Source of the DNA: Adiantum capillus-veneris
Lineage: Eukaryota > Streptophyta > Polypodiopsida > Polypodiales > Pteridaceae
NCBI GenBank assembly: GCA_014529385.2
Contig: CM043944.1
Coordinates: 174,483,240 to 174,543,239, forward strand
Length of the DNA: 60,000 nucleotides
Reading direction: 5' to 3'
Part shown: piece after piece, positions 10,640-22,239 of the stretch
Layout of the letters: each line of letters starts with the position of its first letter
Position numbering within the stretch: the stretch's first letter is position 1
The notes under the pieces: model-generated
Database searches by the model: none
What the model saw: the letters and a program-made list of their open reading frames with translations, nothing else
Told to the model about the DNA's origin: nothing
Translations under genes and position numbers: made by a program

Positions 10640-11480
10640 CACACCAAAGCATATACAATTTGTTGGAGTGCAGGCAAATTAATCACACCATTGACATCCA
10701 TAGCTATGAGTTGAATCCAACATCGACATACCAAGAGTGCCAAGAATTTTGATGCAAAGGGTGGTGCTTCCAGAAAATTGATAAGTACGTTAAATTTAAG
10801 TTTTAAATTTTGAAGTTATTTAATCTTGTAAATTTTTTTACAATGCCAACTTGACAAGCAAAGGTTGCTTCGGTCAAGCAGAGTTTGGTAGCTAGATGAA
10901 GTATGCTAGCTTTTTTTTTTGAGCTATCTACAATCAAAATTTGACAAGGTTGATTGTCTGTGAATGATCGACAAGGTCAATTTTATTTTTTCGTGTCATC
11001 TGTTTGTCAGTAGGAGCATCTGTTATCTATGAGCAAATGCTCCCTTTTATCTTATCTTTTTGTTGTATTTATGCAAAGCAAGGCTTCACTTTAGGACATA
11101 TTGTGTAAAAGTTTGCAAATTTTTTAATATTCTATCAGCATACAAACTTGGGGGAAAATTTTGCAACATGTCTGAATGATCTTTCACTGGGTGTCAATAT
11201 AGGCCAGGCCAAGCGAGCAACATGGTATATTTGACAACTCTCACTTTGTCAGTATACATGGCCAAATGCATCAACATAGATGGCTATGAGCTGGATTCAT
11301 GCATGGACAAAAAAATCCACCTAAAATTCGCTCTCAAGTAAGAATTTATTTTTGCATTTTAAAGACGACTGGCCACCGAGGGGCAACAAGGTTAAACAAT
11401 TTTAAGTTCTTGTTTTTTGTGTTTTAACCTTCATTTGGAAAGCATTTCCTTGCTATGTAAAGCAAAGTGCTTTGACATAA
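10640..11480 (+). repeat. Exon-like repeat region with YELD motif, inverted partner of 32480-33440
   Basis: Two weakly related plus-strand segments (about 10690-10783 and 11175-11337) encode a short YELN/GYELDS-type motif. The second ends at CTCTCAA/GTAAGAA, a good plant 5' splice site. The surrounding non-coding sequence (TACAATGCCAACTTGA near 10840; GGGCAACAAGGTTA near 11382) matches the reverse complement of 32560-33440 in the same order. This looks like copies of an intron-containing gene fragment. I do not recognise the domain. Confidence 0.55.
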
Positions 11481-12061
11481 TTAACAAGGAGTAATCCATG
11501 CCAAAGTACTATCCATTTGGCAACATCAAACTGTAATGTATTCATGCCAATACAATTTTTGCAAGCCACGTGTGGCATCGGCTCACATTGTTGAGACCAT
11601 CATTGAAGCCAATTGCTTATCACTATATTTTTCTTATATGTATGCATTGCATGCCAATACGGTGGTATTTATTTCATTGAATCATTGTTTACACTTTGCT
11701 ATAACATTAGCTACTCTATCAATGAAATCCTTATCCACCTCATCATCATGGTGAATTTCACTTGTTGTGATGTTCATAGGCAATGGACTCGCACAATTTT
11801 GAAGACAAGGGGTTACCAATTGATGTAACTTTTTAATGGATAATAGTTAATGTTGGTATATTTGCTTGTGACCGTTGTATATGACTACAATAAGGCGGGC
11901 ATATCATTGACCATATGCGCAAGGTGCAGCCACTACCGATGATTTTTTGTGTGGGTAACAAGTAGACATGGCCTCACTATTAAGAAACATATTTCCATTG
12001 AAATGCGTTGTGTTTGACTTCCCAAAATGAACCAATTTGGGAAAAATTTAATTGAGACACT
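11481..12061. other. No feature identified
   Basis: AT-rich sequence with short plus-strand ORFs (11536-11828) that show no motif. Nothing further can be supported. Confidence 0.6.
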
Positions 12062-12612
12062 TTAGGGCATCTGCAACTCACTTTTGCAACACACTCTAGG
12101 AAATGTGATGTTCGAGGTTTGCAGTTTGGTCCAGTGGTGTGGATAATACTTATGTTCCATTGCATCCATTGGATGAATCTTTCCTAAGGTTGGTGAAAAC
12201 TCAAACACCATGTTATCATTATACACCTTTGGTATTTTCGAGACTTGTTTGGTTTCCACCATCTTTGAAAGAAGCTTCGTCAAGGTGTTGGGATTCGTCA
12301 TTTCGTTAAAAATTGACAAAATACTATTTGTTCTCCTTACCTCGGTATAGTTTTGCAATGCTTTCTCCGAAAGAGTTGTTCCTTGCTTGGACTGGTAAGG
12401 CCTACGTAGGGAACATCCACCAATGGAGCAGCCACACCACTCGAATTTGAGACTATGTCATCTTCGACTAACACCACAAACTTTGTAGAGAGAGATTCAT
12501 CCACAATATAAAACTCCTCTCCTAAGTAATTTCTTTTTTTCTCTAGTGGCATTGTCAACCCTTCACTTCCAATCATGACAATGGCATGTAGAGCACTAAA
12601 TGTTTGTGGCAC
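12062..12612 (-). pseudogene. Unknown gene fragment, two overlapping ORFs
   Basis: Two minus-strand ORFs, 12337-12612 (91 aa) and 12062-12358 (98 aa), overlap by 22 bp in different frames. They read as consecutive parts of one protein broken by a frameshift. The first has VVLVEDDIVSNSSG and PYVGLTSPSKEQLF; the second has LLSKMVETKQVSKIPKVYN. The composition looks coding (few low-complexity runs, mixed residues), but I recognise no domain. It may belong with the minus-strand fragment at 15848-16380, which lies upstream on the same strand. Confidence 0.4.
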
Positions 12613-12927
12613 AACATGCTCTTGTAGATATCTAACCCCAAAAAATTCTTCTCATTGGTAGAGGGAAAAGCTCTTTTGAAAGAAGGGAAAACTATAGTAC
12701 ACGACATGATAATAGAGTTGAAAAAATAAGCATTAGATTGAAAAAATGAGAGTGAAAGTGTTTAATCGTGTTTAGAAGAGTTAAGGGCAGTGTAAATTAA
12801 TCCTAGTAGTTATTAATATTATTTAATAATTTTTTGTTTTTTAAACTAAATTAATTTTGAAAAAATTATATTCCCCCAAACAGTCCCCTCTGACCCCTCC
12901 TCTCTCTCTCTCCACGTCCCTCCTTGT

Positions 12928-12929
<2 letters not shown>

Positions 12930-12980
<51 letters not shown>
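12930..12980 (+). repeat. (CT)n microsatellite, ~51 bp
   Basis: Uninterrupted TC/CT dinucleotides. The ORFs crossing it on both strands are repeat artefacts. The GC-richer 12981-13200 that follows has no recognisable gene. Confidence 0.95.
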
Positions 12981-12984
<4 letters not shown>

Positions 12985-13639
12985 CATGGGAACCACCCCC
13001 TCCCTCTCCCCCCCGTGGGAATCGCCCCTTGTCTCTCGCAGGACCGCGTGACCGTGAGCACCACGTGGCATGCCACATGGTGCCCGTGGTCATGGGGTCC
13101 TACGAGGGAGCCACACTGGCGCCTGCATGGATTGCGGGTGCCCCACAGTCCATGTGGGTGTTCCCCCCTTTGACCACATGCCTCCCCCCCCAATAAAAGG
13201 GTTCCCTCTTTCTCTTCTTTCTTTCTCACTCTCACTCTCTACCTTTCTCTTTCCATAAGCGTTAGTGAATTGTTCCCTTTTTTCTAATGACATTAGGAAA
13301 AAGGAGAGGTTGTTTTTCAAAAAATGTACATTTTTTTGATTGGTTGGTTACCAGAGCAAACACTCTTTCTAAAGATTTATAAAGATAGAGCTTTGCAAGC
13401 ACTCATTACAAGGATTTTTTAAAATTGTGATCTCAAGGAAGCACGGAATCTCAAAGTTTCAAAGGAAAAGAAAACCCGCCTTTTTCCATCATCCTTTCCT
13501 ACCATCGTTTCCTCCTATACCAAGATAAAATAGCGCTCCACACGACTCAAGAAAAAATTCCTCTGCACACCACTCAAGAGAGTGGTTCCTCTCTTGCGAC
13601 AACATCCACGGTTGGAGCGTCCATGTTGATGGCTACACA

Positions 13640-13760
13640 CGTTGGAGAAGGGGAATGGGGGAACACACCTAGCACACAACATAAGGTCTCTCTATAGCTC
13701 AGGGCATTCACAACACCCCTATCCTCTTGGAAAACATCTTTAAAAGCACACTTCACCAAA
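13640..13760 (+). repeat. Copy of the start of the 34690/40506 LTR family
   Basis: GGAGAAGGGGAATG, CTATAGCTCAGGGCA and ACAACACCCCTATCCTCT match the left ends of the LTRs at 34690 and 40506 over about 110 bp. Beyond 13760 the resemblance is weak: C-rich, CACA-rich sequence to about 14220, then a divergent tract to about 15400 of similar base composition. It may be a diverged LTR of a related family or a truncated copy. The short ORFs at 13727-15680 show no domain. Confidence 0.65.
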
Positions 13761-15847
13761 CATGCCACTGCCTACACACACCGACGCACAAAAGTGCTCA
13801 CCACAGCTACCCACATGCATTTCACAGCTCATTTCAAACCACACATTGCTACCGCACACGAAACCACTCTCTCACTTCCATTCCGCACAAAAAAGAGTCC
13901 GGAGGGGCACACACATCCACGTTGGCACCAACACAAAAGCAAAAGAAGTAGAGAAGGGGGCATGGGAAATGATACTAGAAAAACACCATGAAAGCTTCAC
14001 CACTGCTAAAGGACACCATATACAGCTTGACTACATCAAACGGCACACACACATGGTCGTCGAGCAAGAAACACACACTTTGGGCTTAGCAGGCACACAC
14101 CTCTACACAAAAACCCCACAAAAGAAATCACACACTTATTCTCTTTGGCTCTCTGCAGGCTCAACGGCTCAAGGCCCTAGGCAAAAAGCCTCTCTGGAAA
14201 AAAGCATTCAAAATGATTAAAAAATGTCCTTTATAGGAGGCCTCCTTTCATTTTGGGCATCTGCAACCTCATTAGACCACTTGACACTTCAATCTAGCAA
14301 GCTTTGGAAGGGCAGCTCCTTGCTTGATCTCCCATCTGCTCTCTTCTCTTGAGGAGGGGTGCACTAGCGACATCGCTTGTGTCCTAGCATTTCTGAAATT
14401 TTTTTCATATAATTTCATTTTCTCTTTCTTCTTCACCTTCGAACTCGCCTTATAGCCCACCTTTGTCCGGATCGGCCTTGATTTCCCTCGGGATCTGCCC
14501 CTTAGACTCCCTTTGGAGTGCTCTCTCTCTCTAGCACGTGTTTACTCCCTCACATACCCTTACCTGGAACTGCTTCCTTGACCACCTTTAACCGCCTTGA
14601 ATGGACTTTAAGTGCACCCTTTGACACGACTCCATATTCTTCCTCCTCTGCTCATGAACTCACATGCCCTCTCCCCTCTAGATTATCTTCATACAACATC
14701 TCCCCTACCCCGAGCACTAGCGAACTTGCTAGTGGGGGGGTCTCCCTTTATTCTTAAAAAAAATGGCCCGTAGAGGACGCGAGAATGGTTGACGGGCTGT
14801 ACTGCCGTGTCATCAATTGCGTGAGCCACCCGACGCCGCCGACCACCTCCAAAACCGTAAAAAATGCCCGGTTGTGCTGCCTGCACAATGCCACAAGGCG
14901 CACGCCATATCCACATGCAGGGAGAGCTCTCTCTCTTCGTCTTGTACATCCCCAAATGACCACAATTCAACATATATAGCCTAAGGTCTACGTTGCCGAT
15001 TTTGCTTATGGGATTATTAAGCACCATGTGGCATGCCCTAAGGGAGTTACCCTTTGAACCCTCCAAAACTCCTCATAAAACCTTTAAAAATCCCCTTTGA
15101 GTGCCCTTTTTTTACCTTCTCCAATTCCCTACTCAGAAATCCAATGCTCATGCCATCAAGCCCGACTGAATCTTCACGTCGTTGACCTTGACTCAAGAAA
15201 ATCCCGTTGCACTCCAACTCTCTTGAGACCTCAAACCGAGGCGCCAAAAACAAGAAAAAAAATACCTGGCACCCTCTCGTTAGCATATGTCGCCAACTTT
15301 GACCTGCCATATCTTGGGATGACTGTTATCTCTAGCCCTTACACACAAAAAAGTTTTCGGTCTCTTTTACAACCAAATCATAGCTTGCCTTGTAATTATC
15401 TTCATGCATGTGGTACTCTCTACTCCCCTTGGCTGACAGATTTTATGTTTTCATCCGACACGTTGCATTGAACTCTTTCTGCAATACAAGGTGCCAAAAC
15501 AAAGTGACTTCCAAAAAAACCCCATGTACTTACTTAATGCATGTGTATATTAAATTTAGAATTACCTTCCATAGTAGTTGTGCTAGCAAAGATATAGGTA
15601 TTCCAAGCCATTTTGATTGTTTCATTGTTGCGCCCCGCCACGAAGTGCCCTCTCAATTTTTGCCCTATCTTCTTCATTGAATTCGTCAAATAAGGACCGT
15701 GGGCTGGCAAGCGCTAATTTTTGAATCATACAGATGTCGTGGATAGTGGTGTGAGGCACATGGACTCGTGTCACCCTATTTTTAAATGTAAAATTTTACT
15801 AACAATTAATAACTCGAATGCACCAATAGAATTATGAAGAAACTTAC
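13761..15847. other. No gene identified; possible diverged LTR body
   Basis: C- and A-rich sequence with many short ORFs on both strands and no recognised motif. The final 15680-15847 would be intron if the minus-strand donor at 15848 is real. Confidence 0.4.
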
Positions 15848-16380
15848 TTGTTGATCATGCCAAGCATGAACAAAAATTTTGCCATCTCCTCTGGTCACAC
15901 TTCACAATCGTACACTCAACCTTTGATGTAGAGAAATCATCCAACCACTTCCACAATGCCCAATCTTTCCATGCATGGAGCTGATGACTTCCGTCCCATA
16001 CAACGAACATTTTCTCCTCCATGTGAGAGATCTCGGGAATGTCTTTAATTTGGTCATCAAACGTAGCCGACATCACTAACTCTCTCCCATAAGTGCCACA
16101 CCTATTGAATGGTATATGATCTTGTCCCAAATAAGCTTTGGATAGAATGAAACGAGCCATCATGGGCTGGTAACCTCTTTTGGCTATATAGGTCGTTAGT
16201 TCTGCCACACAATCATCATTTTTTCTAATGGTCGGATTGGTCAAAAGATGACAAAGAGGGATGCGTGGCAATAGGTGATTTTATGGCACAACATGTGTAT
16301 CAATCCAACCTGAAGAAATGTGGCTATCAACTACAGATCCAAAGAGATCAGTAAGAGGGTCATTGCCCATGTTTTCCGCT
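15848..16380 (-). pseudogene. Unknown host-like gene fragment with a plausible splice donor
   Basis: The 138-aa minus-strand ORF 15855-16271 has a coding-like composition. It contains LTTYIAKRGYQPMMARFILS, FDDQIKDIPEISHMEE and MFVVWDGSHQLHAWKDWALW. The last resembles the D-G-x-H-R/Q-L-x-A-W pattern seen in proteins I cannot name. One frame change near 15890 moves reading onto a phase that runs to CAACAA/GTAAGTTTC, an excellent plant 5' splice site at about 15848. Upstream sequence (16272-16380) is in another frame. This looks like one exon of a multi-exon gene, possibly present as multiple genomic copies. Confidence 0.45.
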
Positions 16381-17999
16381 TTTATGGTTGTTGACGTGAC
16401 TGCACCCTCCGACAAAGATACGTTGGTGCAACCAAAGTTGGTCGACCATAGAAGAGGGAAAAAACAAAGAAATGTATGCTAGCAGGTGCATGGAAAAGGG
16501 ATAAAGCAGATGTGAAGACCCTAGGCAGACAAGTAGCATCGAATGTGTATGATTGATGAGGATTCATAGACCAGAAGGGCTTCAAAGTGAGCTAGGTGTG
16601 ATGGCAAGTGAAGGATTTCCAAAGTGCTGATTTTTTTGCTTGAGGATGAAGAGTTTGAGGTTCTTTAGAAGCCAGTTCAGATGGGTCCTCAAACAGAGTC
16701 TCGGTGTGAATGATATTGAAGTCCAAAGTTGAAAGGCTTTGCAGATCCCCTACAAGCAGGGCAGGCAATGACAGGAGGTGAGAGCTAGAGTGAGTGGATA
16801 AGCGTGAAGTGCTCATGTTGTGGAGCATGCCAATCTTTTTGGATCAAGAATCGAAGATCTACAATGAAAGTTACGGTCAATTGAATATTTGATGGAGGCC
16901 GAGTGTGTGCCAGCTTGATTGCATCAAAAGGCATGCCATCTAATGGTTTTCAAGCCCGCCGACCAGGTTCCAATAAGTAGTATGCACCATGTGGGGTTGA
17001 TAGCAAGTGACGGTTCATCGATCGTATTCTCGGTGGGGCGTAGAGTTTTTTTGAAAATACATTTCTTTTGTGGGTTGGGGAGAGAAAGACTGCAAAATGA
17101 CTCCCTTCAAAGTCTCCTAGGTTGCTCGGGCATGAATTAGCCCTGCGGAGTAAGTACTAGTTGCTTTTGAAAGCACGATTTCTTTTTCTTAATTTTTTAA
17201 AAATGTTATCCAATGATAAATTACAAAAAATGTTGCTTGGTCGATATATTGGCCAAGGGAGATGTGTCCTTGGTGGAGGCATCTATTCAGAAGTCATTCT
17301 CACAGTGGTTGAGAATGCACGTATATTGGTGGCAACTTGAAAGTTGAGTGTAGTAACATTAGAGTATGGGGTCTTATCTAGTATTGCCACATTACTAATA
17401 CTTAGAGTACGGGGGTGTATTGAGCTTGGCGGAGAAGATGGAGGCCGAGAACTCCACGTTGAAGAAGCTACATGTATGCACCACACGCAATTGTGGCATG
17501 TCACTTAGTGACGCAATGCAGGATTTTCGACAAGAGCACTTTGGCAAGGCTTTTGCGCAGTGGAAGCCAACAATACAAGCCACACATAGTATAGAGGATC
17601 AGCCGCATTTTGCATGTACTTCTCAACGCTTGCTATACAGGTATATTATACATTTTTATTAGGATGTAAGATTAACATTGTTTGTTTTGGAAGATGGAGT
17701 TATTCCTCTTGTAATTTGTAGATGGTGTTTGGACTCTCTTAAGACAAGTTTTTGCAGTCCATACCCCGAGCATCCCAGTGACATGTAGGTAGAGTCTGAG
17801 AGAGAGGAGATTGGGATCTATCCCAACAATTGGATTGAAAAGCTCCATGGTACGGAAACGTGGAGAGACTATCCATGGTTTTCAGACTATGTGGATGGCA
17901 AGTTTCCCAAAAACGGAGTTGAAGAATACAAGTTACAATAGTAAATTATGTTTCCTTGTTCAACTAGTGTGGTTTGGTTTGCTATAGTGTCCTCACTTT
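16381..17999. other. Unassigned region with weak gene-like fragments
   Basis: The plus strand at 17420-17662 gives an 80-aa ORF starting MSLAEKMEAENSTLKKLHV, and 17810-17940 gives GIYPNNWIEKLHG and WFSDYVDGKFPKNG in one frame. Both look like coding remnants but I recognise no family. The minus-strand ORF 16592-16828 is Ser/Leu/His-rich and without motif. No RNA gene or LTR is visible. Confidence 0.35.
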
Positions 18000-18415
18000 T
18001 TTTTGGACTTGCAACATTGCACAAGAAGGTTAGGGGAAAGGGCAAAAGCGGAAGTGTCACCATCAATCAGCCTCCCACCAATGCCATTTTCCCTAGCACG
18101 ACCAAGGGATGTTGAAGCCCAAAAATTGCAGTGGGCAGACCTAAACAAGGTAAGAAGAGAGGACAACCAATCATTTAAGAATTTAAGGAGTTCTCAAAAG
18201 AGTTTCAAAGTGAAAGGATCGAGCAGCAAGGTGGTGGGTCTGAAAGGCCAAAGGGTAGACTAGCATGTGGTTCTCCTCCCAACCTGCCTACTTATAGCCC
18301 TTGGCCCTTGCAAGTAGGTCCCCTTAACTCATGCATAGCCCTCGGCTCCTAGCCGTACTGAGCCATTCAGTCCCTCGCCCTTGGTCTGCTGTTTGGTCCT
18401 ACCATTGGCCTTACA
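18000..18415 (-). repeat. LTR-like fragment
   Basis: On the minus strand a purine run (CCAAGGGGGGAGTAA, about 18420-18434) is followed by TGTAAGGCC (about 18407-18415), as at a polypurine tract/3' LTR junction. A TATA-like CTATAAGTAGGC lies about 120 bp further on (about 18287-18298). No second LTR is visible in the window. A short plus-strand ORF (18003-18263) overlaps but has no known motif. Confidence 0.4.
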
Positions 18416-18418
18416 TTA

Positions 18419-20277
18419 CTCCCCCCTTGGAGAAGCGTTTTTGTCCTTGAAAACACAAGTGATGATATCTGCATAAGAATACTAATGTTTTTCACCGTGA
18501 TATTTCTCATGGATCCAACGGTTCGTTAGAGTGGAACCCGGTTCAGTAGGAGGTTCAATGAAATCAATAATGACATCTTGATTTTCCACAGTGTCGTCCC
18601 TGTGCAACCGTCTTGGTTAACCAACTCATGATCAACATAGCGTGAAGACTCCATGTAGAACTCTCTTGAGAATGCTAAACGAGTTATCACAACGAAGAGG
18701 TGTCTAAATGCAAACCCAGGTTTTAGACTTTTTGAAGATACTGGAATGTGCAATAAAACATTTGCTCAACTTTCCATGAAAGTAATATGCTGATATATTC
18801 ATCAGCGGAGGCAACCAAGTCCTTGACTTGCTGTTGTTTCTTGCCAGTAGCAAACCTCATCAAAACTCATGATGAAGGTTGAGAACTTGAGAATAACAGG
18901 CAGAGACTAAAACTAGTCGCAACATGCCTTTCATCATATGACGTAAACTCCAAACCAGAAAGGTAACTGATCCAGTTGTGTCACTTCTTGCTAACGTATG
19001 TACTTAACATATCCTTTAGCGTGGTTTACTAACGTATGCACTTAGCATATCCTTTAGTACTAAATAGAGTGCTTGTAAGTTGCCCATCCAACGCGGGATG
19101 AATAGCAGTAGTAAGAGTGAGGTGCTTTCCCCCAACCACTTACAGACATTCTTCCACAACTGACGATATATACTCGATATGGTTTGGAGACAACCAACTA
19201 GGTTAAAATTGAAAGTGGAGTGAAATAAACGCATAGAGTTTAGACCATCCAATCACAAACACCCATATTGTACCATTATCTCATATGGTAGGGTGTAAAC
19301 TCATATTAAATCTACTAGAGATGTTGCACTTGAAGTGCAAAAAATTGCAGAAACAATAAAATCCATGAATTTGCATGCCGCTCCAAACAAATCTGTGTTA
19401 AACACTAGGGCCCATAACACCTAGTGTGGATGCATTTAACACAAACAAATCCAAATCGCAATTCCATGACAAGACTTTCCACGATACATACGTGAAAGCC
19501 TTGCAACGAAAGTTGGACCATAACAGAATGTGAAATCTCAGTCACACCTAGGTACCAACCATGAGACATTCTCATGAACTTAGCATACTTGGCTATATGT
19601 AGAAACAACCATCCGTTACTTGGTTGTTGCACATCACTTGTAATCTCAACAAGTCTGTACTTAGTACCTGACAATTTTAGGCCACTGAAATTGTTCCTGA
19701 TACTATGTGCTCCAAATGTTCTAACAAACGGATGTGACCAGCACCTAGGGACGTTGTCGCGACACATCATTAGGAATTAGGCACCAGTGTCAGTCCCAGA
19801 GACTCATATTCTTCACATGTGGAATATCTCTCAAATAAGGATGGCAGGAAAAGAGACATCCATCAAGTACAAGATGTACTTGTGTGTGGAGGTAACTGCA
19901 AACACTCTGTGATGTGAGTGAGAGGGACCCTCATTATCATTGCTCCACACTCGCTAAATTGAACTCTGTGAGTTCCTAGACCATGTTGTATCCCATGTGA
20001 CAACATGTGCCAGACAGAACCCTACCATGCAGTTCTATAATTGTTTCAACAAGAATCAAACCTATCATGGTATCCTGTTGAACAATGAAGAGAGAAAGTG
20101 ACAACACTTTCTCAAAAAGCGATGTTCTTACATGACCTTGTTACATGGCTAAAGAGCAAGCTGGATGAAATACTTCTAGCTGAAACATCCCCTGGACAAA
20201 GAATTGGAAACTTGTAACCCTGGGTGTTGCTTGTGCAATCCAAACCTGTTGGTTAGAATCCACAGAGTCAAACCCCT
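18419..20277 (-). repeat. Repeat unit A, first part (split by the chromovirus)
   Basis: From about 18555 this stretch matches 29715 onward in the same orientation. Shared landmarks are ACATCTTGATTTTCCACA, the AAGTCCTTGACTTGCTRT region, the CACCTAGGG...GACATA region, GTGTTAGTCCCA-type sequence and the CAATCCAAACC...TTGGTTAGA end. It continues after the chromovirus at 29042. Next to the LTR-like fragment the minus strand reads ENQDVIIDFIEPPTEPGS and NRWIHEKYHG, possibly the decayed C-terminus of a polyprotein. The element class is not established. Confidence 0.6.
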
Positions 20278-21880
20278 TGTAATGGAATTTGCCTATTCAA
20301 TTTGAGAATAGCGGAATTTAATGAGAGTACTTTCAAGAAATGATTTTGTGAGCATAGCGGGTAGACATAATTGAAGATAGCAACATAATCATAGCAATTA
20401 GTTAACTTGGCATAGACAATACTTTTGCAAGAGAGAGAGTTTAGAGAACATGACAACAATTGAGGACCGGATTTATGTGGAGCCGGTCCCCCCTCCAATA
20501 GGCATTTGTATTATGATTTCTCCCATAAAGAGAGACTTGTTACAATACAGTCTTTGTGTTCCTTGTGACCTAGGTGATGCCATGAAGATGGAAGGCTTCA
20601 TGCACCACAAACATAACATAAACTTGAAGAAAGCTTTAACTATCCCAAGCCTCAGTCCCAAGACCTCAAACACCTTCGAAGGTGGAGAGAGCTAGCAGGG
20701 AATGAGGGTAGGGAAGAGGAAGAAGAAACATTTCGTAAGAGAAAGAATTAGTTCCTCACTTATCATACTCTTGTTGCTAGCATACATAATAGCATAGTAA
20801 TGAAGAAGAAGGAGATGGCAAGCTTAAGCATTGAAGCATGGCTCTTGGTTGGATTTGCACTCCATAGCCAAGAGTGTTGGTGTAGGCTCTCAACCTCTAC
20901 TTGCTTGGAGAGGGAGCTCTTGCACTTTGCATAGCACACCATGAGAGTGATTGTCAGTGTGTGTGGGTGAGTATACCCCCTAGGCACCCCCCTAGCTTGC
21001 TTGGGTCGACCCCCCCTTGTAGCTCATGCCTGAAGCTCATTGGACCCCTCCAGGCCTAGCCAATCACAAGCAGGAGCCATTACAAGCAACATGGGTAGCC
21101 TTGGGACAAGTGTCCCCCTTTCCCCTTTGAGAGAGAGGACTTGATAAATGCTAAAACAATTAGATAATTCATGTAATTTATCATTGGACCCCTTTGAAGC
21201 TTAGCCAATAGGCTTCAAGCAACACATGAAGGTAACATGGGTAGGGGCCTGACATGTGTCCTTGCTGCCTCTTCAAGTTGGGGCTTCCCTTGTGTGTGTG
21301 AGTGGGTGTTCTCTCTCTAGCTCCTAGGAAAAGGGCTCGCCCCCCCTCTTGTAGGAATGATTTTGACTTTAGGTGATCAAGCACCTTACTCATCAAGCAT
21401 GACAAAGCACTAGAACTAGGGGGTGTTCCCACAAGCATCTCAGGCAAGCTTCTCAAGGCACCTCATGTACCTTAATCATGCAGCAAGTCAAGCACCTCAA
21501 GCATGGAGCCAATCAAGCACCTCAAGCATGAAAAACACCTCAAGCATGACAAGCACCTCAAGCAGGACAAGCACCTCTAGCTTGGGCCGGGTTCCCACCT
21601 CAAGCTCAGCCCTAGCTTACTTAAGGTCAAAAGGACTTTTACACACATTTATTGGAGGTCTTCAATGAAGATAACCCTAAGGTATTATGCTCCATTGGTT
21701 AGCCTTGCTCTTTGATAGACCATCTCCCTTTTGGGCCCCTTTACATTGGCCCCGTGTTGAGATAGATCTAAAAGCACATACCTATATCTTAACACTTGTT
21801 CCCGTTTATTCTCCCACATTAAGTGATCAATTTAATATGAGAAAATCATTTGGGTTGGTTAGATATTAGATTTTATGACA
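20278..21880 (-). repeat. Chromovirus 3' LTR (1603 bp)
   Basis: Almost identical to 27439-29041. It contains CAAGCACCTCAAGCATG-type short repeats at about 21400-21560. The ORFs inside it occur identically in both LTRs and are not genes. Confidence 0.95.
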
Positions 21881-21896
21881 TTACCTCTCTCTTGAA
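21881..21896 (-). other. Chromovirus polypurine tract
   Basis: On the minus strand TTTCAAGAGAGAGGTAA immediately precedes the 3' LTR start TGTCATAAAA. Confidence 0.8.
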
Positions 21897-22239
21897 ATCA
21901 TAGTCGTCCTCGACTATGAGGTAGAAGAGATAAAGTCTTAGTCATTAGTCAATCGTACTTAGCGGGTAAAGGATCCCTTTTTACCCTACGACATCTTTCC
22001 AAGATGGATGACTAATCCATTTGGTGCTTGGGAGACATAGCTGCCACAAGCATGTCTGCTCTTTAGTCCATTTCATTCTCCCAAAGTAGAGTGACAAATT
22101 CTACTTGGTGTTTGAGAGACGTCGTCATCACAAACATGATTCTAAGCATGCATACTAGTTAAATTTGTGCACAATTAAAAAGAGGACCAGTCATATAAGA
22201 CAAAAACATGAGTTATTTAAAAGAAATTTGTACATTTGC
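21897..22239 (-). other. Chromovirus 3' non-coding segment
   Basis: Lies between the pol stop and the polypurine tract. No ORF or other structure seen. Confidence 0.7.

Noticed and set aside
12841-13235. ORFs of poly Ser-Leu or Arg-Glu across (CT)n
   Set aside because: Translation of a dinucleotide repeat in all frames; no coding signal outside the tract.
20450-21869. Small ORFs repeated at 27611-29030
   Set aside because: They lie in both LTRs and are identical because the LTRs are; no domain or start context.
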